Shown piece after piece: positions 30,653 through 39,231 of a stretch of DNA of 64,000 nt. The stretch is taken from IMG/VR virus record IMGVR_UViG_3300036760_000306, positions 52,458 through 116,457 of that record. One strand, written 5' to 3'. Every line of letters starts with the position of its first letter. The first letter of the stretch is position 1. The stretch is from a virus. Position numbers and translations under genes: made by a program. Under the pieces are notes generated by a model that was not told where the DNA came from, did no database searches, and was given only the letters and a program-made list of their open reading frames with translations.

Positions 30653-32044
30653 ATGCAATTCCGAATCAATCCAATCCTACGCACTGACAGCTATAAGTCA
30701 GGGCACTGGCTCATGTACCCCGAAGGCACGGACGGTATGTTCGACCACTTTTTATCGAGAGGTGGTCGGTACGGTATGAGTCAGTGGGTCGGGATGCAAT
30801 ACATCCTGTTGACCTCGTTCACGGAGCGGGTAACAAAGAAAGATGTCGAACACGCTGCGGCTTGGCACGCCAAGCGTAATGAGCCGTTCAACTTCACAGG
30901 TTGGATGCGAGTCGTGGAAAAGCACAATGGTTACTTGCCGTTGGTAATCCGTGCAGTACCTGAAGGCATGCTGATTCCGGTTCAAAATATCCTCATGTCA
31001 GTTGAGGCAACTGACAAAGAACTATTCTGGCTGGCTTCATGGGCTGAAACTCAATTGACCCGGGTATGGTACCCAATGACAGTTTCGACCCAGGGTTGGC
31101 ACATCAAGAAGAACGTCTTGGAAGCCCTCGTTGCTTCTTCAGATGACCCTCTCGCGGAGCTGCCGTACAAATACCACGACTTCGGTGGTCGCGGTGCCGC
31201 TTGTGCAGAGGCTGCGATGATCGGTGGTATGGCGCACTGTGTGAACTGGCATGGCTCAGATACCTGTGAAGGTGTAGAGCTGGCCAATCAGTGCTATAGC
31301 ACCGACATGGCTGCTGGCAGCATTGTGGCCAGCGAGCACTCAGTTGTTGGTAGTTGGGGTCGTGGTGGAGAGCTGGATTTCTACCAGCACTACCTGGATC
31401 TCTTTGCCAAACCTGGTGCCCTCATGGCTTGCGTCTCAGATACCTGGGATGTCTTCAACGCAACGGAGAACTATTGGTGTGGTGAGTTGCTTGAGCAAAT
31501 CAAGAACTCAGGGGCAACTCTCGTAGTTCGTCCTGACTCGGGTGACCCGATCACGGTCATCATGAAGCTCTTGGAGATCTTTGAGCGTAAGGTTGGGATG
31601 AAAAAGAACATGAAGGGCTTCAAGGTCCTTCCCAAGTTCTTGCGCATGATCCAAGGCGATGGCGTTAATCATGAAGCAGTGCGTGCCATCTTGCATGAGA
31701 TGCTGTCGCACGGCTACTCGGCAAGTAACCTGGCCTTCGGGTCGGGCGGAGCAAATCTTCAGAAGGTTGATCGAGACACCATGAAGTGCGCTTACAAGTG
31801 TTCGGAAATCACCATCAACGGAGCACCCCGCAAGGTCTACAAAGATCCTGTGACTGATCCTGGTAAGCGTAGTTTCAAGGGTCGTTTAGATCTTGTTCTT
31901 CGGGATGGCGTGTTTCAAACCGTGGAAGGTAATCAACCGGACAGCCAACTCGTTGAAGTTTTCCGGGATGGGAAAGTTACCCGCCTGTTTACCTTTGAAG
32001 AGATCCGTAAGAACGCCGTTCAAGCGCTCATGGGGGCAGTCTGA
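30653..32044 (+). CDS. nadV: Nicotinamide phosphoribosyltransferase (NAMPT)
   Basis: 463 residues making NMN from nicotinamide and PRPP, the first step of two-step NAD+ salvage. Family motifs: TDSYKSGH near residue 11, HDFGGRG (~177), ASEHSVVGSWGRGGE with the phosphorylatable catalytic-type His (~225), VRPDSGDP (~290) and IQGDG. Full length. The stop overlaps the next start (TGATG), so NMN production and adenylylation are translationally coupled. Confidence 0.95.
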   Translation: MQFRINPILRTDSYKSGHWLMYPEGTDGMFDHFLSRGGRYGMSQWVGMQYILLTSFTERVTKKDVEHAAAWHAKRNEPFNFTGWMRVVEKHNGYLPLVIRAVPEGMLIPVQNILMSVEATDKELFWLASWAETQLTRVWYPMTVSTQGWHIKKNVLEALVASSDDPLAELPYKYHDFGGRGAACAEAAMIGGMAHCVNWHGSDTCEGVELANQCYSTDMAAGSIVASEHSVVGSWGRGGELDFYQHYLDLFAKPGALMACVSDTWDVFNATENYWCGELLEQIKNSGATLVVRPDSGDPITVIMKLLEIFERKVGMKKNMKGFKVLPKFLRMIQGDGVNHEAVRAILHEMLSHGYSASNLAFGSGGANLQKVDRDTMKCAYKCSEITINGAPRKVYKDPVTDPGKRSFKGRLDLVLRDGVFQTVEGNQPDSQLVEVFRDGKVTRLFTFEEIRKNAVQALMGAV

Positions 32045-33258
32045 TGACCTGGAGTGACAAAGAACTTGAAAACGAGAGGCCAAAAACCTACGGGGATATT
32101 TCAAAATCCATATCTGACGATGAACTGTTGATACAGCAAGCTATCCAAGACCTTCGACCAAGGTTGGTGGATCTTCCAGTCCGGGTTTATGTGGCGGCAT
32201 CCGGGGCTGGTGCGGGGATTCAACAACTTCTGTGGCAAACACCTGGAGCGTCGGCGTATCTTGTGGGGGCTACGTTCCCGTATTCCCCACAAGATACAGA
32301 AGATTTCCTCGGGTTCCGTCCACGACACTTTGTTTGTCTTGAGACTGCTATTGATTTAGCGATCTCGGCCTATCTTAAAGCCGATAACGGGGATTCAAAC
32401 CGTACCCCTATTGGGCTTGGGCTCACAGCTTCGGTTGCCACGACAGTAGAACACCGGGGAGATCACCGTATTTACGCGGTGGTGATCTCAAAGGATCGGG
32501 TTCTAGCCTCTGAACTGACATTACTCAAACAAGGCAGCATGGCTCGGGCCTATGATGGTCGTACTGCCGATGCAATCGGCCTAGAGCTTCTGAACGCCGC
32601 CGCCTATGTGACAAGCGAGGCCGAACGTCTTGTTTACCGTGAAACCACAAAGAACTGTACGGGTGGTAGTTTGCTCAAAGACATCACCCAAGAAGCTCGT
32701 GCTCACTTCTTGAGGAGGCCGTTGTTCACCCGTTACGGTAAACGGCTCGAAATCCCCGTAGGTAATCACACCTCGCTCGACCCCGTTAAAAATCATCTTA
32801 CGTTATTCCCTGGTAACTTCGATCCACCCCATGAAGGGCACTTCGCCAGTGCAGGGGAAGACGTATTGTTTCAGATCACCGCGAATCCGCCACACAAGCC
32901 AGGTTTGAGCCTCCCCGACATGCTGGGTCGGGTTCGCCACTTCCGGAACAAACGGGACGTGTTGTTTCTGGAAGGTGGGGCGCTCTACCTTGACAAGGCC
33001 CGGCGGTTCCCTGGCTCAACCATCATTCTGGGGACCGACGCCCTAGAACGGATGCTCGACCCCAAGTGGGGCGTGGAAGTTCTGCCCTTGTTGACCGAGT
33101 TTCGGGAGCTGGGGACTAGGTTCAGGGTTGGGGTACGAGAGGGAGCTGATTTCGGACAACTCCAGATCCCGGCAGACTTCCGGGCCATGTTCACCGAGCT
33201 ACCAAAAACCCCCTACGCGGGCTTGAGTTCGACGCAGATCCGGGCATCCGCCGATTAG
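32044..33258 (+). CDS. CinA-like / NMN adenylyltransferase fusion
   Basis: 404 residues. Residues ~45-220 resemble the CinA C-terminal (NMN deamidase, PncC) fold: VYVAASGAGAG, PGASAYLVGATFPYS, then PIGLGLTA. The Ser of the usual AESCTGG is kept, but the catalytic Lys of the YSNEAK-type segment is replaced (PYSPQDT), so amidase activity is doubtful. Residues ~255-404 are a nucleotidylyltransferase with FPGNFDPPHEGH and the closing SSTQIRAS, as in NMN/NaMN adenylyltransferases. Coupled to nadV; would convert NMN to NAD+. Confidence 0.82.
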   Translation: MTWSDKELENERPKTYGDISKSISDDELLIQQAIQDLRPRLVDLPVRVYVAASGAGAGIQQLLWQTPGASAYLVGATFPYSPQDTEDFLGFRPRHFVCLETAIDLAISAYLKADNGDSNRTPIGLGLTASVATTVEHRGDHRIYAVVISKDRVLASELTLLKQGSMARAYDGRTADAIGLELLNAAAYVTSEAERLVYRETTKNCTGGSLLKDITQEARAHFLRRPLFTRYGKRLEIPVGNHTSLDPVKNHLTLFPGNFDPPHEGHFASAGEDVLFQITANPPHKPGLSLPDMLGRVRHFRNKRDVLFLEGGALYLDKARRFPGSTIILGTDALERMLDPKWGVEVLPLLTEFRELGTRFRVGVREGADFGQLQIPADFRAMFTELPKTPYAGLSSTQIRASAD

Positions 33259-33905
33259 GCCTCGTCATCTGCGTCATCTAGGGCAGCCCACAAGCCACCT
33301 CCGCTGCCTCTGAACTGATTCTTCGTCATACGTTGAAGGGGTGTGATGGTCTTGAACATGTCTTCACGACCAACATCGTCTGGCACGGTCAGTGTAAAAA
33401 GCATTACGGAATGAGTTTCATCCAGTAGGGTCAGCAGGCGGAGGCCTTCTTTGGGGGCTGGATCGAGGATGAAGCTGAGCCGCCAAACCCCTCCGCCCGC
33501 ACCCTGCTGGTTTTGAAACCCGGTCGCCACGTGGTAAGGCTCGTTCGGAAATGGCTGCTGCGGCTCCTCATCATCAAGGTATGAGTAAGACACATCAATG
33601 AAAGGGCGTGCCCTTCCGATCCTTGTGTAGTCCCGCTCTCTAAGCGCTTGTGCTGCCCGTTCTCTAGCTTCTGCAAGCCGCTCGAAGGTCCGCTTCCCGG
33701 GCAGGATTGTCTCCATGTACTCGTGGGTACCCTGGGCCACTTTCGCTTTTGGGCTAGCCGTGTAGCTGACTTTTCGATTCTGGGGGTGCTCTTGGTGTAG
33801 TAACCCATTAACCTTCCCCTGAATCCCCATGGTCCGGATCACAACAACCGTCGGGCATTCTTCGGGATGTAGTCGGACAGGCCTGCGTGTGACATCAATG
33901 AGCAT
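33255..33905 (-). CDS. Hypothetical protein with LWAAL..DDE tail
   Basis: 216 residues, unrecognised; basic coiled helix around 70-95 and a beta-rich C-terminal half. It ends GGGLWAALDDADDEA, a looser version of the recurring C-terminal peptide. Overlaps the NMNAT gene by 4 bp convergently. GGTGTAGTA lies 6 nt before the ATG. Confidence 0.65.
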   Translation of the reverse strand: MLIDVTRRPVRLHPEECPTVVVIRTMGIQGKVNGLLHQEHPQNRKVSYTASPKAKVAQGTHEYMETILPGKRTFERLAEARERAAQALRERDYTRIGRARPFIDVSYSYLDDEEPQQPFPNEPYHVATGFQNQQGAGGGVWRLSFILDPAPKEGLRLLTLLDETHSVMLFTLTVPDDVGREDMFKTITPLQRMTKNQFRGSGGGLWAALDDADDEA

Positions 33906-33914
33906 CCCCTGTAC

Positions 33915-33920
33915 TACACC
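33915..33920 (-). promoter_or_regulatory. GGTGTA promoter element
   Basis: GGTGTAGTA on the minus strand, 6 nt between its end and ATG 33905; no ribosome-binding site, leaderless type. Confidence 0.5.
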
Positions 33921-33929
33921 GAGCGGCCT

Positions 33930-34490
33930 ATGACTAAACCCAAAGACCTACGGACAAACGAATTTATACGAGCTTGGGGCGTCAAAGAGGTACCCACAGC
34001 ATCGGTGTCCCACGGGACGGTACGGCCGGGCGTTTACCCGGCGTTCGCAATGCTGGCCTGGGTAGAGCAGCGGAAGGTCGGCTGGCCCGTTGTTGGGGTC
34101 CGCCTAACCCTGCTTCAACACGGGCTAGACAAGCCCGCTGGCGGGCTCACGATGGGGCTACCTCTCACGCCAAAGAGCGAGCGGCACGTCTGCTGCTTCC
34201 TGCAAGATCTGGGCTGGGACGGGCGTTGTTGGCCCTACAAGGACCACGGGTGGCCAGAGGGCACACCCGATGAAGACGGTCTGCTACGCCTGCTCAAGGC
34301 GGCCAAGCTTGGGGCTACCCTGACGTTCCCATCGGATCCCGAGAAAGGGACCCCGACGGTCCGGATCCCGGTGCTGCAACGGAGCGGCACGTTCTCGGTA
34401 GCGCCCTTTGGGGAAGTGATACCCCGGCATCTTGACGCCCTCCGGACTCTTGCGGCGAATCCCACCCCTTTCAAATCGGACTGGGTATGA
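33930..34490 (+). CDS. Hypothetical protein
   Basis: 186 residues, Gly/Leu/Pro-rich alpha/beta, not recognised. Its stop overlaps the NADAR start by 4 bp (ATGA), so the two are coupled and may act together. Confidence 0.6.
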   Translation: MTKPKDLRTNEFIRAWGVKEVPTASVSHGTVRPGVYPAFAMLAWVEQRKVGWPVVGVRLTLLQHGLDKPAGGLTMGLPLTPKSERHVCCFLQDLGWDGRCWPYKDHGWPEGTPDEDGLLRLLKAAKLGATLTFPSDPEKGTPTVRIPVLQRSGTFSVAPFGEVIPRHLDALRTLAANPTPFKSDWV

Positions 34491-35008
34491 CCATCAAATT
34501 TTACGGCAAGACCAACCCCCAGTACAGTTGGCTCTCGAACTTCCATGTGGCGATCTTCACGCTCCAGGGGCACCAATGGGGTTCGACGGAACACTGGTAT
34601 CAGGCGATGAAGTCTGAGGACCCCGAGGTTCAGCTCCAGATCCGAAGTGCCGCGACTCCAGGACAGGCTAAGCGCCTGGGTTCCAAGTGCGAGCGGCGTG
34701 CCGATTGGGAAGAACCTGTCGGTACCCCACAGTTGCACGACATGTTCCGAGACCCGCAGGGTATCGTGGTGGAACTCGTGAAGGACCACTTCATGTACAC
34801 GGCATTGATCGCGAAGTTCACGCAACGCCCAGAGCTGCGCGATGCCTTGATCCAAACAGGCACCGAGGAACTGCAAGAGGTATCGCCCAAAGACCACTAC
34901 TGGGGCCTGGGGGCCGATGGCTCGGGTCAGAACAAGCTCGGGCGGATGCTCCAGCTCGTGCGGGCCAAACTTCCGAATCGCTTGGTCAGCGCAAACGCTG
35001 AGCCGTGA
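34487..35008 (+). CDS. NADAR-family (YbiA-like) N-glycosidase
   Basis: 173 residues with the family pattern WLSNFH (~15), GSTEHWYQAMK (~32-42), then TGTEELQEVSPKDHYWGLGADGSGQNKLG near the C-terminus. NADAR enzymes cleave N-glycosidic bonds of ADP-ribosylated bases or riboflavin intermediates; some reverse DNA ADP-ribosylation. Position just after the NAD+ salvage operon supports an ADP-ribose role, but the target is unknown. Confidence 0.88.
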   Translation: MTIKFYGKTNPQYSWLSNFHVAIFTLQGHQWGSTEHWYQAMKSEDPEVQLQIRSAATPGQAKRLGSKCERRADWEEPVGTPQLHDMFRDPQGIVVELVKDHFMYTALIAKFTQRPELRDALIQTGTEELQEVSPKDHYWGLGADGSGQNKLGRMLQLVRAKLPNRLVSANAEP

Positions 35009-35261
35009 AGCCGTTCAGGTAGACCTTCGCCTGGGCCCCGCCGAGTGTCCCAACTTGGATGTACGCCTTGCTGCAAGGGACCGAGACGATCTCTGTGTCT
35101 CGAAGAACCCCGCGAGACGCTAGATCGATCAAGACATCCACGGGTTGTGTGAATCCGGAGGGCCATCGAATGTACAGGCGATCCCCGGGCATGAGCGCTG
35201 CCCCATCGAGGCTGTCATAATACCCGTCGTCTGACTGAACAGTCACTACCTTGCTCGCCAA
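34986..35261 (-). CDS. Small beta-rich protein
   Basis: 91 residues, mostly predicted strands (VVTVQSDDGYYD, GDRLYIRWPSG, YIQVGTLGGAQAKVYLNG). Possibly structural; not recognised. Overlaps NADAR convergently by 23 bp. Confidence 0.6.
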   Translation of the reverse strand: MASKVVTVQSDDGYYDSLDGAALMPGDRLYIRWPSGFTQPVDVLIDLASRGVLRDTEIVSVPCSKAYIQVGTLGGAQAKVYLNGFTAQRLR

Positions 35262-35278
35262 AAGTAACCCTCAAAGAC

Positions 35279-35725
35279 TCAGGACAGCATACTCTTGCTT
35301 ACGTAGGTACGGTACAATTTAGCTTCCCACAGAGGTATGACCGACGACGTCGCACTCTCACTGTTATCGACGTGCATGGCTACAAAGTCGGCCCAGAAAG
35401 CAGGCCAGTTAGTCTGGTACTCTTTGATCACCCAAGGGGTCAAGAACCCCCGCACCTCATTAAGTCTCTCCATGGACTCTTCAAGCATTGGAGGGAAAGC
35501 CAGTTCTTGGAATCGCAACACCCAGGCCGAACAGACCAGCAGCCGAAACAGCACGAACACGGGATCTGCGACCATCCGAGACCGGCTAATCTGGCGTTCG
35601 GTTTCAAGATCACTACGCACCCGATCGTCACACCCGTAGGGGCATTCACCATCGGACATGCAAAAACCGTCCAACGATAAGGGGCACTCCCCGAACGCCG
35701 TTTTCGAGGTTCCTTTCGCGTCCAT
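35279..35725 (-). CDS. Hypothetical protein with N-terminal Cys cluster
   Basis: 148 residues; the first 35 hold CPLSLDGFC and CPYGC, a possible metal site, followed by a mainly helical domain rich in Trp. Not recognised. Confidence 0.6.
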   Translation of the reverse strand: MDAKGTSKTAFGECPLSLDGFCMSDGECPYGCDDRVRSDLETERQISRSRMVADPVFVLFRLLVCSAWVLRFQELAFPPMLEESMERLNEVRGFLTPWVIKEYQTNWPAFWADFVAMHVDNSESATSSVIPLWEAKLYRTYVSKSMLS

Positions 35726-35728
35726 TGC

Positions 35729-36001
35729 CTATTCCTTCGGGGTGCGTGGTGGTTTGACAACCGGCATAGGTCCAGCCGGAGTTGGGATCCGGACTGCGGG
35801 TATACCACGGGGCGGTGTTAGTGGGCGTAACGTAGCACGATCATGCTCATTCTCGCCCCCACGTTTGAACGCTTCGAGCAGACCTCGGGTCACCACGGAC
35901 TCGACTTCAACCGATAGGTATTCCTGCGTTACACGGGCTTCTTGAGCCACAGCGTGGAGCACAATCTCAATGATGTCAGCAATTTGATTATGCGCAGTCA
36001 T
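35729..36001 (-). CDS. Hypothetical protein with Pro-rich tail
   Basis: 90 residues from the ATG giving MTAHNQIAD. An N-terminal helical half (IEIVLHAVAQEARV) and a Pro/Arg-rich tail. Gap 36002-36091 downstream of cca holds nothing I recognise. Confidence 0.55.
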   Translation of the reverse strand: MTAHNQIADIIEIVLHAVAQEARVTQEYLSVEVESVVTRGLLEAFKRGGENEHDRATLRPLTPPRGIPAVRIPTPAGPMPVVKPPRTPKE

Positions 36002-36091
36002 GGCCGGTCTTTCCCGGCAGTCATGCACGGACTTGAGTCGTCGGGATGGCCGCTCGACACACCAGACGCGACCGTGCAAAGGGCGTGCTGG

Positions 36092-37276
36092 CTAAGCTTG
36101 TTGCCCCCATCGTGCTTTGGCTTGTGCTTCAACTTGCGACTCCAATTCACGAGGGTTGTTGGCTAGTTCAGGATCCTGCAACAGAAGCGCCCTAGCCATA
36201 GGCATCAGCGCCCCCCGATCCTGCCCTTTGATCCCGTACGTCTCGAACAGGCGCACCTGATCTAACTCTGGCTTCTTCAGCATTTCAAGAAAACGCTTCT
36301 CAAAGGCGGGGTCATCTGCATGGGATAATAGAATTTCTCTGAGTCGCACAAGCCCACTCGGCGACAAGAACGACACGGGGGTGCGAACCGTCCACCCCAG
36401 ATCCAGAAGGTCTAGTAGTAAGTGGATCTCTTGTTCTGGGAGCCCACGGCTGAGTGCTGTGGCGAACCCTGGTTCTGCTGCAAGCATTTCCTTGAGCACT
36501 TCTCCGAGCCCCAGATCATGCAGCAGCTCCACTGACCGGCGGGGCTGCGGGGACTCCAAGATATCTTCGACCAGGATCTTGCGAACCGCGTCCCAAGGCA
36601 TCTGCTTTAGTTTGTGAGCGTTCTGCTGGATGCTCGTCCGCACATCGGGCGAGATTTTGAACCCGTACTTCGCCACGAACTTAACGGCGCGAAGCATTCT
36701 GGTAGGGTCGTCTGAGAACGTCTTGTCGGGATCCACCGGAGTGGTGAGCAGGCGGTCCTCAAGGTGTTGTCGGCCTGAGCCGAGCAGATCCAAGACCTCA
36801 GCGCGATCCGGCCCGTGTTCCAGGTCCAGAAGACGCCAGAGCAGCGTGTTAAACGTGAATTCACGACGCTGCAAGTCCTCTTGGATGGTCGCGGGTTCGA
36901 CCATGTGCGGCTTGTAGCCTTTGCCCGAAGGGTCGCCGTAGCTCTCCTTACGAGCGTTGGCGATCTCCAGGACTTCGCCCTTCATCTCGTGCCCGTCAAG
37001 AAGCCACGTGTCCGCGACCGTGAGGATCGCCACCCCATATTGGTTAGTCGTCAGGTTCGTGCGAGCCGGAATGACCCGTTGAAGCTGTTCCGCGAACCAC
37101 GCCGAGTCCTTCTTGCCGCCGAGTGCTACGGAATCGACCACCACGTCCACATCTTTGGGCGCAAGCCCCATCAGGTGGTTCCGCACAGCTCCGCCTACGA
37201 CGTAGACGTGTTCGCCAACCCCAAGGCGTTTGGTGGCCAGGGACAGGAAGCGTAAGAGTGCCGTTATTTTTGTCAT
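36092..37276 (-). CDS. cca: CCA-adding tRNA nucleotidyltransferase, HD domain absent
   Basis: 394 residues of the class II CCA/poly(A) polymerase family: VYVVGGAVRNHLMG with the downstream catalytic DVDVVVD (residues ~24-48), RREFTFNTLL (~138) and DDPTRMLRAVKFVAKYGF (~188-205). It adds or repairs the tRNA 3' CCA. No HD motif is present; a CCA-type HD protein is encoded separately at 52610. The N-terminus starts KITALLRFLSLA. Confidence 0.92.
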   Translation of the reverse strand: MTKITALLRFLSLATKRLGVGEHVYVVGGAVRNHLMGLAPKDVDVVVDSVALGGKKDSAWFAEQLQRVIPARTNLTTNQYGVAILTVADTWLLDGHEMKGEVLEIANARKESYGDPSGKGYKPHMVEPATIQEDLQRREFTFNTLLWRLLDLEHGPDRAEVLDLLGSGRQHLEDRLLTTPVDPDKTFSDDPTRMLRAVKFVAKYGFKISPDVRTSIQQNAHKLKQMPWDAVRKILVEDILESPQPRRSVELLHDLGLGEVLKEMLAAEPGFATALSRGLPEQEIHLLLDLLDLGWTVRTPVSFLSPSGLVRLREILLSHADDPAFEKRFLEMLKKPELDQVRLFETYGIKGQDRGALMPMARALLLQDPELANNPRELESQVEAQAKARWGQQA

Positions 37277-37304
37277 GTGCCTACTCTATTGAAAAGGAAA
37301 AACC

Positions 37305-37505
37305 ATGCCCCCCAAACCGCCACCTACGCCACCTCAAGCTCTTTGGCCCGCTTGGGAGTACAAAGCGATGACCCTGGACCCTAAGTATGTTGCGGATGCT
37401 GAGCGTGTCCTTAATAACCTGGGTGAACAAGGCTGGGAGTTAGTGTCTATGGTCACGGACTCAGGTAAGGCAATCGCGACCATGAAGCGTAAGAAGCGGG
37501 CTTGA
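37305..37505 (+). CDS. DUF4177-like small protein
   Basis: 66 residues: WEYKAMTL.. RVLNNLGEQGWELVSMV matches DUF4177, a tiny phage/bacterial family of unknown role, here with a Pro-rich N-terminus and Lys/Arg tail. Confidence 0.75.
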   Translation: MPPKPPPTPPQALWPAWEYKAMTLDPKYVADAERVLNNLGEQGWELVSMVTDSGKAIATMKRKKRA

Positions 37506-37594
37506 TCCCGCACTTGTACTACACCGGCTGCCATAAGACCAGCGGAAATGCGCAAAATGATTTTCTGGACACTAAGGGGGGGTTCGGTGTAAGC

Positions 37595-38032
37595 ATGGTT
37601 GTGGCACGACCCAGATCCCAAAAGTTAACGACTAAGATGACCGTTAGGACAACGCTACCATTAGGTCGGAGTGAGACACTCGGGTCAGCGCAGAACAAGC
37701 AGGCCCGACGTCCCGATGCCCCTGGCTACATCACGGGGATGTTGGGCAAGTGGTTCCTCGTGCTGCATGAGGGGGAAACGAACCCCGCCATCTACAACCA
37801 GGAAGAACTGAAGCTTGAGCCTGCGGCATACTGGCGGGTCACCCACACCCTAGTGGGGCAGCCCTACTTCAAGGAATTCAAAACTCACCGTGAAATCGAT
37901 AAGCATTTGAAAGAGCTTGGTAAGTTGGGCGGTGTATCTATTGCTATCGAAGGCCCATTCTACGCCGCAAAGGCGTTGGAAGAAGGCCCCGTCCCCACCC
38001 GAAACCTTTTTGATCACTTGAACGACGCATGA
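37595..38032 (+). CDS. Hypothetical protein with LFDHL tail
   Basis: About 145 residues. GGTGTA (37586-37591) is 3 nt before ATG 37595 and 9 nt before GTG 37601; the second fits the spacing of other genes. The body (GKWFLVLHEGE.. AAYWRVTHTLVG) is alpha/beta and unrecognised. It ends RNLFDHLNDA. The stop overlaps the next start. Confidence 0.6.
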   Translation: MVVARPRSQKLTTKMTVRTTLPLGRSETLGSAQNKQARRPDAPGYITGMLGKWFLVLHEGETNPAIYNQEELKLEPAAYWRVTHTLVGQPYFKEFKTHREIDKHLKELGKLGGVSIAIEGPFYAAKALEEGPVPTRNLFDHLNDA

Positions 38033-38400
38033 CCCAACCAGTAAACTGCGCTTTTCACTGCGGACGCCCCACTTACCGAGGAAAACGTCTGTGTAAGACC
38101 CACCTGGAGCACCAGCGTCAAAAAATGGCGGCGTACCGGGTTGAACGAAAGCAAAATGGGCTCTGTTCCAGATGCGACAACCCGGCTCGCATCATGCCCA
38201 ATGGTAACATCAGCACGCTGTGTGAGAGATGCCGGACTCGTGTCCGTACGTTAGAGCAGCTTGAGCGTAACCGGATAGGGCGGCTGGTACGTTCCATCCT
38301 CAAGGCTAAGGCTGCGGGTAAGACCCTCAAAGAAATAGGAGTCCGCAAGAAGCTCACCGTAGATCAAATTCGGCAACTACTCGCAGACGCAAAAACCTAA
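38029..38400 (+). CDS. Zinc protein with C-terminal helix-turn-helix
   Basis: 123 residues: N-terminal CAFHCGRPTYRGKRLCKTH and CSRCD..CERCRTR, two zinc sites, then a helical region ending KLTVDQIRQLLADA that resembles an HTH. Likely DNA-binding. Coupled to its upstream neighbour by a 4-bp overlap. Confidence 0.7.
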   Translation: MTQPVNCAFHCGRPTYRGKRLCKTHLEHQRQKMAAYRVERKQNGLCSRCDNPARIMPNGNISTLCERCRTRVRTLEQLERNRIGRLVRSILKAKAAGKTLKEIGVRKKLTVDQIRQLLADAKT

Positions 38401-38425
38401 TACCGCCTGATTCCTTTACACTCCT

Positions 38426-38431
38426 GGTGTA
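38426..38431 (+). promoter_or_regulatory. GGTGTA promoter element for the HNH gene
   Basis: GGTGTA 9 nt before the GTG start at 38441; leaderless type. Confidence 0.45.
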
Positions 38432-38440
38432 TCTGCCCGG

Positions 38441-38836
38441 GTGCCGCACAATAAAGGGATGGACTGGCTGAGGTTGCCGAAAAGAATGGCAATTTACTTT
38501 CGTGACTCCTTTGACTGTGTTTGGTGCCGCTGCGTATTCCCTATAGACCCTCTCGGTTACGGTTTAACCGTAGACCATATAGACCCCTCCAGGGGTCATG
38601 AACTCAGTAATCTCGTGACATGCTGCGGGCCCTGCAATAGTGCCAAGAAAGTATTGACCCCGGACGAGTGGTACGAACGGTTAGAAGAACGTGGCTACAA
38701 CATTCGGCGGGTCAAAGAACGTGTGGCCCGCCAGACGCGCAAGCCACTGAACATGCACGCGGGGAACTGGCTCGCTGGGCTCCGACGCCCCAATTACAAA
38801 AACTACGCTACCTATAAGAAGGCCCGTAAACCATGA
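38441..38836 (+). CDS. HNH endonuclease
   Basis: 131 residues. CVWCRC, TVDHIDPSRGHELSNLVTCC and CNSAK form a complete HNH/zinc site; the helical C-terminus is basic. GTG start. Stop overlaps the KH-protein start by 4 bp. Confidence 0.88.
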   Translation: MPHNKGMDWLRLPKRMAIYFRDSFDCVWCRCVFPIDPLGYGLTVDHIDPSRGHELSNLVTCCGPCNSAKKVLTPDEWYERLEERGYNIRRVKERVARQTRKPLNMHAGNWLAGLRRPNYKNYATYKKARKP

Positions 38837-39231
38837 CCGACGATCTCGTTGACGACCCTGAAAGTGTTCTGGATGAATCGGATCTGCTGCTTGAGATAGT
38901 TCGATCCATCGTCCGCAACCCTCAAAAAGTGGAAGTGGTGGCCGAACGCGGACCCACCACCACGGTGCTCACCATCACTGTGGATCCTTCGGATCGAGGG
39001 CATGTGATTGGCCGCGAACGTAAAACTATGGAAGCGCTGATTCACCTCTTTGCAAAGTCTGCTACACTTGAGGACCGTCGAGTCATCATACGTTTGGCTG
39101 GGGTAGATCTTCGCCCTCAGCAACGCCCACGGGGACCTCAGCAAGGCCCTCAGCACGCCCACGGGGACCTCAGCAAAGGGGCCCGCAACGTGACGGACAA
39201 ACCGGGCCACGTCGATAAGAGATCCCGATGA
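38833..39231 (+). CDS. KH-domain RNA-binding protein (KhpA-like)
   Basis: 132 residues. Residues ~20-95 match a single KH domain of the KhpA/YlqC type: LLLEIVRSIV, RGHVIGRERKTMEALIHLF with the GxxG loop as GRER. The tail (~96-125) is encoded by two imperfect 29/30-bp DNA repeats, read in different frames because one copy is 1 nt shorter. An RNA chaperone role is inferred. Confidence 0.8.
   Translation: MTDDLVDDPESVLDESDLLLEIVRSIVRNPQKVEVVAERGPTTTVLTITVDPSDRGHVIGRERKTMEALIHLFAKSATLEDRRVIIRLAGVDLRPQQRPRGPQQGPQHAHGDLSKGARNVTDKPGHVDKRSR
39118..39177 (+). repeat. Imperfect tandem repeat (29/30 bp x2) in the KH gene
   Basis: Two copies sharing CGCCCACGGGGACCTCAGCA; the second lacks one base, so the same DNA is translated in two frames (QQRPRGPQQG, then QHAHGDLSKG). 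Confidence 0.7.
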
